A DNA stretch of 25,126 nt from Alectoria sarmentosa (taxonomy: Eukaryota > Ascomycota > Lecanoromycetes > Lecanorales > Parmeliaceae): NCBI GenBank assembly GCA_009733775.1, contig WOGZ01000346.1:8234-33359 (forward strand), in the 5' to 3' direction. A program made the translations under genes and the position numbers. The notes below the pieces were generated by a model. The model was not told the origin of the DNA. It did not search any database and was given only the letters and a program-made list of their open reading frames with translations. Shown here piece after piece: positions 9,539 through 18,139 of the stretch; positions within the stretch are counted from its first letter, which is position 1; every line of letters starts with the position of its first letter.

Positions 9539-12029
9539 TGTAATAATCTTCAGCGACTATGAACGCGATGCTGAGTTCTGAACGAGGCACAAGTTGCGAC
9601 AGACAGCTTGGACAGGGTCCGTGAGCTTCGACTGCAGCAATGAGTGGAATAGCCAGTGACAAGGTTCAGAAGCGAAGCTGTACTCGAAAGTAAGCGCCTG
9701 GAATTGCTGATTACGAGCTCTGATGTAGATTCTGAGGCCTCAAGGCGTCGACCAACTGTAGAACGAATTGGTCACGTTTTCATGAGTGAAGAATGTCAGT
9801 GTAGATTGAGGATGTATGTTGGGGGTGAGGATAGCTTTTCTCTGTGACGAATGGCTTGTAGGATATTCGTTGGTATGTGGAGTGACTCGTAAGAGGACTT
9901 TGGCACTTGGCGAAGGGGAGCCGACCGCCGGCCAATCAAGGTCACGTTCCTCGGCTGTGTAGCGGTCAGCAGCCAACAGACTCTGCTTCTACCGCGACTT
10001 TCACCTTCGCAGTGACCGTATCAGCCTTTGATCTCACCACATTGTTCCATTTCCGTATGATGCGACGTGGAAGGGGTCCATGAATCACAGGAAAAGGTGT
10101 CTGCACATGCACCGCTATTGCGGATCTTGGACGAGTGGAGCTTGCCACAAAAGCTCCGTATATCGCTTAGAGTGCGCCGACCGGGCTTACGGCTCTGCCA
10201 TTGCGCAAGGTCGAAACAGCGAATGGAGACTGCCGAGCAGTAACACCACGTCAAAGGCCCTCATCATCATTGTAGAGTATATCCATCGACTTTGCAGCCC
10301 TTCCTGCCTTGCGGAGTGCTCTCCAGATTGAGCGGAATTGGCACGAATGCCTGACAGCCTGTAATCGAAGGATCGCTTTTCGTCCAATGGGCCTAAAAGA
10401 TGTCTGCAGGAAAAAGGACTCTTCCGAACGAAACGTGTCAGTGAGGAAGTGATGATCGAGGACACAACATCAAAGAGGATGATTCCACGCGGGCAGGCGG
10501 CAAAACTCACACGCATCGTTGCTTCAGCTAGGCAATCTAGGCAGTGCTGTAAAGTTGCAGCGAACTTCAATCGAGCAAGGAACAAGAATTGGAGTCAAAT
10601 TAAGGTATGATTGCGAGCTTGGAGTGCGCCAGGAGATGACGAGGGCTGGAAGATTTTCCCACTCTCAGAGGCTCATCAATGAAAGAGAGTGGAAGTGTTT
10701 GGGAAAAGCCTCGAGAGACGCCATAGAAGCGTCATTTTATTCTCGCTGGGGTTCATGGCCTTGTCATCACCAGAAATCACGCGGAAGTTGTGGGGCAAGT
10801 CGACGCGGGCTCATGAACCCGTCAAAGCGTTGATCCAATGAATCTCCCCAGTCTCTCAACAAAGGGATACTCTTCTGACACACAGTGCGTCGATCGACGG
10901 CTAAGAGCTGACCTGGAAATTGCGCAACAATTTGTGCGTTAGCGCATGGAGACAGCCCTATATTTGTGGATTGATGCTGCCACATCTCCGACATAGGTAC
11001 CTCGTTTCAGATCAGCTAACGTTCAACAGAAGCAGTAAAGCAACCATCTATCGTACATGGGATGTTCTCTTGACGACAGACAAAAGCCCCAAGAGACTAT
11101 TTGCTACATTCTTGGAAATAGCACCCTGACTACCAAAGATCGTATGCCTCCCAAACGCGTTCTGAAGCTCCTCTCTTGCCTTGCGCTTCTCCCAGTGCTC
11201 GAAACGGCACAATGAAAGTTGGCAGCGCGCGATACCCTATCGGATAATTTAAAAGAAGAAGAAAGAAAGACAGAAAGAAAAGACCAATCTTTGCGAGCAG
11301 CGCAGGACTGGAACTTGGCTGCTAAATCTATCTTGATGAGAGATGAGACGCGTGGCGGAGGCTGGAGGCTCTTCTATCAAACGCGATACATCGGTGATTA
11401 TCGACCCAGGGTGGCTTCAAGGACTAGACACAGATCCACACTCGAGAAGAAGCTCTGCGGGAAATCCAAAGCGCGTGGCCGCGGGTGAAGAGCAGAGACC
11501 GATGAGGAATGAACAGCAGGCATGGGCTGTACGATCTGCGGCAAGGATAACACCGGTATGGGCAAAGAGAAGGATGCTGGAATATCAGGTGGAGACCTTC
11601 CACTGAGCATACGAAGCAGAGGGATGATATCGCTAGGAGAATGGTGCATGCCGGAGTCTTCTCAGGACTTCATCAACTATCTCATAGGGCTGAGGATGCC
11701 AAGACCCCGCGCCGTCGACGAACGTCTCTTCATCCTTCACCACCCCCGTATCTCGTACATATCACACGCCTTATAACCCAGATCCCGGAGAAGCTGGTGC
11801 GGTCGTGAGGAAGCGGCAGTCGATGTTTTAAACATATGGGTCTTGATTCATCCTCTAAATGTTGGGTCAACATGACTCCAAAAGAGCGACGTGGGCATGA
11901 ATTTTGCTTGCTCATAGAACAGGAGCCGGTATGTTGATAGCATCTGAATGTTGAGCTATCAGCACCAGAAGACTTGGCGTGCGAAGGTCAGAGTGTAACC
12001 ATCTCTGTATCCTGAACACTGTTTCTATG
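9539..12029. other. Long stretch without a supported gene
   Basis: About 2.5 kb with short open frames on both strands and no recognised domain, intron pair or repeat family. A purine-rich run of GAAA units lies at about 11256-11283. A minus-strand frame near 11760-11640 has coding-like composition but is short, lacks ATG and conflicts with plus-strand frames. The upstream region of zinc-finger gene 2 lies at its left end. Confidence 0.5.
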
Positions 12030-12037
12030 TTCCTGAT
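12030..12037. repeat. Target-site duplication, left copy (TTCCTGAT)
   Basis: TTCCTGAT immediately precedes the left inverted repeat and is repeated exactly after the right one at 13159-13166. An 8-bp duplication is the usual product of hAT-type insertion and is also seen with some Mutator-like elements. Confidence 0.93.
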
Positions 12038-12177
12038 CGGGCGAATTACTACTTCATACCCCAAACCATGCGTTTATTACATTTTCATACCCCAAACTAC
12101 TGAATCATACCCCATCACCAAAAAAAGGGGTATGATTCGGTAATTTGTCAACAGTAGGGGTATGATTCGGTAGTTTG
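12038..12177 (+). repeat. Left terminal inverted repeat, 140 bp
   Basis: Contains an internal hairpin: 12093-12113 pairs with 12127-12147 (21 bp, two mismatches, 13-nt loop that includes A7). A second direct copy of the right arm follows at 12157-12177. The 21-bp sub-repeat reads GGGGTATGATTCGGTA then ATTTG or GTTTG. Confidence 0.93.
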
Positions 12178-12744
12178 CCATTTTGGTGTAGAGTTTAGAG
12201 TAGAATATGTTAGGCATGGGTGTGGTAGTCATGGGTATGATCGCATGGGTATGGTAGTTATGGGTGTGGTAGCCATGGCTCAGGCATGCGTGTGGTATCC
12301 ATAAGTGTGGTAGGTATGGGTGTGGTAGGTATGGGTGTGGTAGGTGTGGGTGTGGTAGTCATGAATGGGGTGTGATCGCATGCGACCTCCCGGAATGGCT
12401 ATCACACCCATGCTTGGCCCGAGAGCTCCGAGCCACTGAGAATTCCGAGGTATTGAGGGCTCATTTCATCATCATCTTATGGGGGCTTAAAGTCCAAAAA
12501 GCTTGTTTTAGATAGCGTAATAATCCATCCCAGGGGTGCGAGCCCCAGGCGGGAATTCACTTGGCTGAGCCTTAAATGCTTATGAAACCCTTCGGAATGT
12601 TCAATACAACTTAATTAATTAATCAATCAACCCATGCCTGGCCATGGTTATCATATTCATGCGATCACATTCATGGTCATCTCACTCATGGTTATTATAT
12701 TCATGCCTGGCCATGATTAATAGCATACTCATGCAACCACACTC

Positions 12745-12849
12745 GTGGTTATCACACCCGTGGCTACCACACCTGTGGCTATCACACTCGTGGCTACCAC
12801 ATTCGTGGCTACCACACCCATGGCTACCACACCCATGGCTATCACACCC
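12745..12849 (+). repeat. 15-bp minisatellite, seven copies
   Basis: Seven units of the form GTGGCTACCACACCC or ATGGCTACCACACCC with one to three changes each. Because 15 is a multiple of three, several frames stay open and give pentapeptide repeats, which explains the open frames here without a gene. The left arm at 12209-12380 carries related units in the opposite orientation. Confidence 0.9.
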
Positions 12850-12983
12850 ATGCCTGGCCATGACTATCATACTCATACGACCGTTCTCATGCCTGGCCAT
12901 GGCTATCATACTCATGCGACCGTACCCATGCCTGGTCATGGTTACCATACCCATGCGACCGTACCCATGCCTGGCATACTCTA
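12839..12983 (+). repeat. 39-bp repeat, about three and a half copies
   Basis: Units beginning CGACCGTACCCATGCCTGG recur at 12878, 12917 and 12956, an exact 39-bp spacing, with a partial unit before the first. The last is cut short by the inner edge of the right terminal repeat region. Confidence 0.85.
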
Positions 12984-13018
12984 CTTTACACTCTACACCA
13001 AAATTTACATTGCAATGA

Positions 13019-13158
13019 CAAACTACCGAATCATACCCCTACTGTTGACAAATTACCGAATCATACCCCTTTTTTTGGTGATGGGGTATGATTCAGTAGT
13101 TTGGGGTATGAAAATGTAATAAACGCATGGTTTGGGGTATGAAGTAGTAATTTGCCCG
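13019..13158 (-). repeat. Right terminal inverted repeat, 140 bp
   Basis: Reverse complement of 12038-12177 with one mismatch (position 6 from the outer end). It carries the same internal hairpin and sub-repeats in mirror order. Confidence 0.93.
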
Positions 13159-13166
13159 TTCCTGAT
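13159..13166. repeat. Target-site duplication, right copy (TTCCTGAT)
   Basis: Exact copy of 12030-12037. Removing the element and one copy would restore an uninterrupted flank. Confidence 0.93.
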
Positions 13167-13371
13167 CATTGATGATGACGAGAGGTCGCTTAATGTGGAC
13201 GTCAGAGCATCTAGACTCTCCTGGTCTGACGACGCGCTCTATCATGGATCCTCTCCTCTAAGGTCTTATGACCTGGATCCCAACATGACTTATATAACCG
13301 TGTTCGTGTGCCCGTTTCGCCCCTCCGAGCTCCGTGCCCAGCTTTATTCTTCTTATCCTACCAAAGGTCCA

Positions 13372-13920
13372 TCAAGTCTGTGGTCCATCTATCCTCTGCT
13401 CAAGCTTCTTCAACCCGTTTTTGCTCTTTTTCCTTGTCCTCGAAGTTGGCTGTCCCATCGCCGCTTGCTCATGCGTCTGTGCAGTTCTTCGCCATGTATC
13501 AAGTTGTGCTGTTGATCGCCCTCCCTGTCTAGCGAGGCTTTCTGCTGTCACTTTGGTTGTGCGAGTATCTTTACTGGAAAGGCATAATCGTCAGCAAGCA
13601 AGAGGGACTTTTAGGTTGGAAGACGGACAGCATGGTTGCCGATGATAAATCTGGCTTGTGGTGGCAGGCTTAGGGCGAGGGACTATATTGGTGTGCGGTG
13701 CCTGCTGGATCCAAAAGAAATGCCGACTTGAATTCACAATGACGCTCTCGATGAGTTGGGTCTATTGGATCGAATCACGCAGCCTTTGAAGAGGCTTCAG
13801 GTTTATATGTCATTATCAGGACTCCCCGCCGTGATCACATTTTGGCTCAAGCGTCTTGCTATTTTGGGACAACCAGCCAATGAAATCTCGAGCGAAGTAC
13901 ACCGACGCTTGGGTTCTACA
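13372..13920 (-). pseudogene. Unrecognised small protein family, copy C (probably decayed)
   Basis: The last exon, 13573-13372 (202 nt, TGA at 13372), follows a CCTTTCCAG acceptor with a GCTGAC branch-like site. It has the same phase as copy A and the same distance, 26 codons, from the exon start to the motif Trp. It reads QLDTWRRTAQTHEQAAMGQ, matching copy A at 13 of 23 positions over the core with many third-base differences, a sign of past selection on the protein. Further upstream (about 13920-13823) a frame resembles the N-terminal part of copy A: C-R-x3-S-V-x8-W-L, then L-E-x4-D-H-G. Immediately after that come three stops (TGA TAA TGA), and another TGA lies upstream, so the 5' half looks broken unless introns remove them. 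A plus-strand frame at 13756-14043 lies opposite and has no ATG start. Confidence 0.45.
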
Positions 13921-14039
13921 GCGATTCCCCAATCGAATTCATTCCCTCAGATTTCGATTCCTGCCGATGCTCAATCTCTCCAGCGACTGGCGGGGATCTT
14001 GAATGAAGTTCCGTGCTCTTTGCACATGTCAAATCTGCA

Positions 14040-16189
14040 TTAAAGCCCAGGCGCTAATCTTATCCATAACTCTAAGCAACATTCCTACCACTAGGTCCTG
14101 CCCTAGCCGCTAATAAGGAGCTCGGAAAATTTCGTGATTGGGGAGGCTGCTGCCAGATCAGGACTGTCGATCAGGAAGTCTGGGGCTCCGAGCAACCATT
14201 CTCGCCCATTGCCTGACGATAGTCCTGCATTAGCGCAAATGATCTTCCCGCCGCGCACATGGAACGATCCTACAATTTTCACCTGATGTCATTTTCTCCG
14301 GGGTGACAGCGCCTTTGATCTTATCACTCCAGTATAAAAGGTTACGATCTAATGGGCTGCTCCCAAGTCGGTTGCTACAGGGCTACTCGGTCGCCTATGA
14401 AAAAAGAACTCTATAGAGTATCCTGACCTGTGAGCGCAACGCGAAAGCTACCGACGTCACTTGGACTCGAACATGTCGTTCAATAAACTTAATTACACAA
14501 TGCTGATATAGAGTTTTGGCTGCTGAAGGTGTCGATCATCATGAAAGGTAATTGACGCATTCGGTGGCCGCCGAGCGTTTGCGTCTATCACATAGATGTC
14601 AAGAGCATAGAGGGCGCTACTTCATACAGATCTTCGGCGGACATCTAATGTAAAGTCCTTCGTGCTGATGCATGAGCTCGAAGCGATGCGGAGCAATAGG
14701 CTCTCCAGGCTAAAGGATTTGGAATTCTAGCATGGGGATGGTGATCGCGGCGTAGCGCAAGCGACGACGCAAGTCGCTCAATTAAGTGCAAAAGTAGGAC
14801 TTGGCAACCCGGCATCGGAAATCGTCGATCTCGTGCGACAGCATGGAGCGCTTTGTCATGTTCAGGACCTGCAAATTCTTCCCTTAGTTCTCGGTCTTTC
14901 GTTGACCGATGAAGAAGCCCCGATGTACTACCGTGTAGTACGCTCCCTAGATAGATCTGCGTGTGCTGTTTACGGTGGAAGACAGGGTCCGTGCATGCTT
15001 TTGCAAAAACCGCTAAAGCGGAGACGTGGGGGCTCTGGAACTAGACCTAATATCGCTGGCTGGGAGACCTTTATAGAATGATTTCATGATGCATGATCTA
15101 GCATTGAGCATGAGCGGACCAGCGAACAGGCACTACAAGGCCGCCAGAACAGGGAAACCCCAACCCTCTCATACTACAGACACTTTCGCTCCTTCAAAAA
15201 TGCCAGCCACCTACAGAGCGTCCAAAGCGCTTTTTCATCAAGATTACTTGCGCATCATATACCAGGGAATGATCAGAAAGATGGCAACATACTTTTTCGC
15301 TAAGATCATCGGGCAGTCGGAGATATCACTAATCGTCCCACGTAGTTACCTCGTTTACTCGGCAAGATATGTGGCACGATTGGACTGATGCAATCTGAGT
15401 CTAAAACACCTGGGGACTGCTACAACTAGAATACGATTATGCTTTGAAAACCATCAAAGTCACATACATGCGGGTTAATTTTTCAGGAAAGCGTCGAAAT
15501 TTGCTTGACGTATCTTTCGCTTGCTTTAAAAATCCCGCATGCCAGCAGCTCGCTTTTTTCTTTTTGACAAAATTGAAATTGGTTCCCCCAAGTTTTGACA
15601 TTCGTCAGTTTAGCGCTATGCGGCCTGACAGCCTACCTTCCCTTTAAGGATTTGATCAGAAGAAAACGAGTGACGCGACATCCAATGATACCGCGATCTG
15701 CCCTCGGAGCCCCGTGGAGCGAGATTCCGCTGCATGTCCGAATGTCATGCACCTCGCAGAATTAAACGCGCAGGTCAAAGCAGTCCAAGTTGACGTCAAT
15801 TTGACAACCGCCTAGAGCTCTCGGATGCCTTGGTTTGTTTTTGAGCGCAGAATTTCTTTTTTTCCAGAACGAACACCGTCTCGACAGGCAACTAGATACT
15901 CTGGGCCCAACAGCGTGATTTCCCTTTGGCTTGAAGCAAAGGCAAGATCGACAATGCCGCCTCGCGATCCTCGAAGAACTCTTCCAAGAGGCCGAAAAGG
16001 GACTCGGTAATTCAATGACAAATGAATCGGAGGTGTGTTCCCGGGTGGGTGCATCAGGAGGAATTCGGTGTAAAGCGCAGGTCAGTGTTCCGGAATAGGA
16101 GAGATCATATCGTCATCGAGTAAAAACTGCCCAACAACGACTGACAGGCCTCACTTGGCAATAAGAACAGTGAATAGGTACCTTTCATC
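14040..16189. other. Long stretch without a supported gene
   Basis: Several short open frames on both strands. At 14288-14103 both strands show coding-like translations, which cannot both be right, so none is called. A TATA-like TATAAAAG at 14333-14340 is followed by only a 24-codon frame. A plus-strand frame from ATG 15086 (100 codons) has no recognisable feature. Confidence 0.5.
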
Positions 16190-16555
16190 ATGACCCCAAG
16201 GCTCAGAGCTGCAAAGCCAACTGAAAGTGTTAGACCCGCATCTCAGCGAAATTGGTTCGAGAACACATACCGCTCTAGCGCATCAGACTTCAAGAGGACG
16301 GACTCCATCCAGGACGTTAGGGAATCTGTCAGATATGATAATATGACACTAATGCAAGCACGAGACTTTCAGGACTTACTTGAGACCCTAACCTCTGCCC
16401 CAACTCAAGCCATGGGCAAAGACCGAGCAACAAGAAATGCCAAGCCGAGGGCTAAGGTGAAGTACCAAATCGCCAACCCAAGCTCTAGTGTTGGTTTTCA
16501 CGGCAGACCTTGTTTATCCCTGCCCTGGCAAATCAAGGCGGACCTCGACTGTTAG
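16190..16555 (+). CDS. Hypothetical protein, 121 residues
   Basis: A single open frame starts at an ATG with A at -3 and ends at TAG 16555. The product is basic and polar (rich in Arg, Ser, Lys), without signal peptide, membrane segment or known motif. The middle (DFQDLLETLTSAP) could form a helix. There is no homologue in the window and no intron evidence. A frame of this length can occur by chance in DNA of this composition, so the call is weak. Confidence 0.25.
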   Translation: MTPRLRAAKPTESVRPASQRNWFENTYRSSASDFKRTDSIQDVRESVRYDNMTLMQARDFQDLLETLTSAPTQAMGKDRATRNAKPRAKVKYQIANPSSSVGFHGRPCLSLPWQIKADLDC

Positions 16556-17098
16556 CTGAAAGGCGCCAGTAGCCGCGTCGTCTACCTCGATCGCTCGTGA
16601 TGATCTGGTTGCAAGACACTTTGTGGATCGTCAATCATAATCGAGGTGCAGGTCGGAAGGCCTAATGTTCGGAACAAGAAGCAGTGTGGCAGTCCTGTGC
16701 ACCTGTACGACTTATACTCTAGTCGCTTGTAGGCGCTTTCAGACCGTGAGGTCCTAACTCAAATTATCAAATGAGGATCGTCGGATCGAGGTACGACGCG
16801 CTCGCTAATCGCTTGTCGCGCTGCGCTTCTACTAGTCAATAGTCCGGCATTTTCAGCGGAAACCTATTTCCCATTTTTTTACTTCGCCACAATCCAAGGC
16901 TATGTTTCATGACGCTTCTGACACGTCTGGAGTTTTTATATTCCGGTTCGCAGCGTGAAGCTGCACTCAATTGCATACCGCAACTGTATTCCCCGAGATA
17001 CGTGTATGGAAAGCCTTGTGATTCTGTGAAAAACGCTCAGATGTTCCTCTGCAAATTTCTCAAATCTCCATTGAACTTCCCAGACTTTGAAACGCAAC
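16556..17098 (+). promoter_or_regulatory. Upstream region of the secreted-protein gene, with upstream ATGs
   Basis: A pyrimidine-rich tract lies at about 16861-16887, as is common before fungal transcription starts. Two ATGs precede the gene: 16902 opens an 18-codon frame that ends before the gene, and 16909 opens a 101-codon frame that overlaps the gene in another frame. If transcription starts upstream of them they would reduce translation of the main frame; if it starts nearer 17040 they are irrelevant. Confidence 0.35.
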
Positions 17099-18139
17099 AT
17101 GCTGCTCGTTGGTTGGCTAAGCCTCTTTGGCTTGGCCATTGTCCGTTCGGCCGCCATAACGCCTTCACCACATCTCATCAAGGAAACGCAACCCCCACCT
17201 TTACGTCCACGTAACAAACCCACAGCTGTAACCGAAATTCCACCCAATCTGAACAGAAGTCTCATACCAGTGATCATAGACCCACGACTCACATACGATA
17301 TAAAATTCGCTAACCAGCTCCTCAACAAAAAATCCGCCTATATGAACACCCTACTAGCACTAGCAGATCTCTCAACCAAGGGCTGGACTCCAGTATTAGG
17401 ATGGGCATCGCATTACTCATTTTCCAACTACGGAGACGTCAGTATCTTCATCCACGCTAGCCAGAACCCTTCAACCCTGGAGTACCGTTATGCAATTTGG
17501 GGTCTCTACCTCGCCATTCTTGAGACCTCGGCCAGGGGATTCCGGGCCTGCGTTTCGACTCTATACTGGAGTCCACGCGTTGGCGAGAGACCTCATGTCA
17601 TAGGATGTATCTCAATTGTTGGCGGATCTCCTTCTGGTATAGGTAGCAACAACTCTACCGAAGATTTTCTCAAGACTACGTTTCCAACGCAAGCATCGTC
17701 GCCAGACCTAGCACTGGCCAATAGCACCACCGCTTCTAGTAATTCCACCTCTCTTGCCTCTGAAAAGACAGATATACCGGACCTCAAAATCGACATCAGA
17801 CTCCTAGGCAAAGGATTAGACATTGACGGTATTTTTCGCACCATATACACAGGCGTAGTACAGTTGGCATCACGACCTCAGTCCCAGCGGGTTGACGAAC
17901 CCGGGGTAATCGATGATCCCACATCTCGCACTTTCCTACGATGGGACTCTTCTTACCTAACGGTCGAGCCCAGTTTTGAATCCAGGTACCTGATCGCGGC
18001 CCTGGCGAAGCTGCCGGTGTTTATGTACGAGCAAGATCGGTTTGAAGACGCAACATTTGTTGTATATGTGGATGAGATTGAGGTGGGGCGGGGATGGCTG
18101 TATAAGCGCGGCGTGGGAGGAGTTTCAAATGCGGCTTGA
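17099..18139 (+). CDS. Predicted secreted protein, uncharacterised, 346 residues
   Basis: An uninterrupted frame starts at ATG 17099 (A at -3) and ends at TGA 18139. The first 18 residues (MLLVGWLSLFGLAIVRSA) form a typical signal peptide with cleavage expected before AITP. A proline-rich linker follows, then a folded-looking region with YRYAIWGLYLAILETSARGF. A Ser/Thr/Asn-rich spacer around residues 180-220 holds most of the possible N-glycosylation sites (NNS, NST). A second folded region runs to the C-terminus. The two regions share a layout, a helix-like stretch followed by a strand and an isoleucine- or valine-glycine turn (VIGCISI; EVGRGWL), so they may be related repeats. The pattern resembles uncharacterised secreted proteins of filamentous ascomycetes, from general memory of such proteins. 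No catalytic motif is visible. It probably acts outside the cell or in the wall; a role in host interaction is possible but not shown. Confidence 0.8.
   Translation: MLLVGWLSLFGLAIVRSAAITPSPHLIKETQPPPLRPRNKPTAVTEIPPNLNRSLIPVIIDPRLTYDIKFANQLLNKKSAYMNTLLALADLSTKGWTPVLGWASHYSFSNYGDVSIFIHASQNPSTLEYRYAIWGLYLAILETSARGFRACVSTLYWSPRVGERPHVIGCISIVGGSPSGIGSNNSTEDFLKTTFPTQASSPDLALANSTTASSNSTSLASEKTDIPDLKIDIRLLGKGLDIDGIFRTIYTGVVQLASRPQSQRVDEPGVIDDPTSRTFLRWDSSYLTVEPSFESRYLIAALAKLPVFMYEQDRFEDATFVVYVDEIEVGRGWLYKRGVGGVSNAA

Larger units (their letters stand above)
12038..13158. mobile_element. Non-autonomous terminal-inverted-repeat DNA transposon (MITE-like), 1121 bp
   Basis: The element begins CGGGCGAATTACTAC and ends with the inverted counterpart. 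The inverted repeats (12038-12177 and 13019-13158) are 140 bp and differ at one base (12043 against 13153). A weaker inverted similarity continues inward for about 30 bp after a short indel. An exact 8-bp duplication flanks it. The interior has two arms of degenerate short repeats in opposite orientation (about 12209-12380 and 12640-12985) around a unique core of about 270 bp. No transposase is encoded; the open frames inside are translations of the 15-bp repeat. Near-identical ends and no RIP-type mutation suggest a recent insertion that must have used a transposase made elsewhere. By duplication length the superfamily is hAT or Mutator-like; the terminal sequence alone does not decide it. 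Confidence 0.93.

Noticed and set aside
4880..11760. Shared 14-bp match TCAGCCCTATGAGA on the minus strand near 4945 and 11690, with similar Pro-Tyr-Glu context
   Set aside because: A single 14-bp match is expected about once by chance in 25 kb, and the similarity does not extend on either side.
12644..13119. Open frames encoding His/Ser/Trp/Leu- or Thr/Pro-rich peptide repeats inside the transposon
   Set aside because: They are translations of the 15-bp and 39-bp DNA repeats, whose lengths are multiples of three. Comparable frames are open on both strands, and one of them runs into the terminal inverted repeat.
13756..14043. Plus-strand 95-codon frame
   Set aside because: It begins at TTG rather than ATG and lies opposite the decayed 5' part of copy C.
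14103..14288. Coding-like 62-codon minus-strand frame
   Set aside because: The plus strand at the same place gives an equally protein-like translation, there is no ATG, and no family was recognised.
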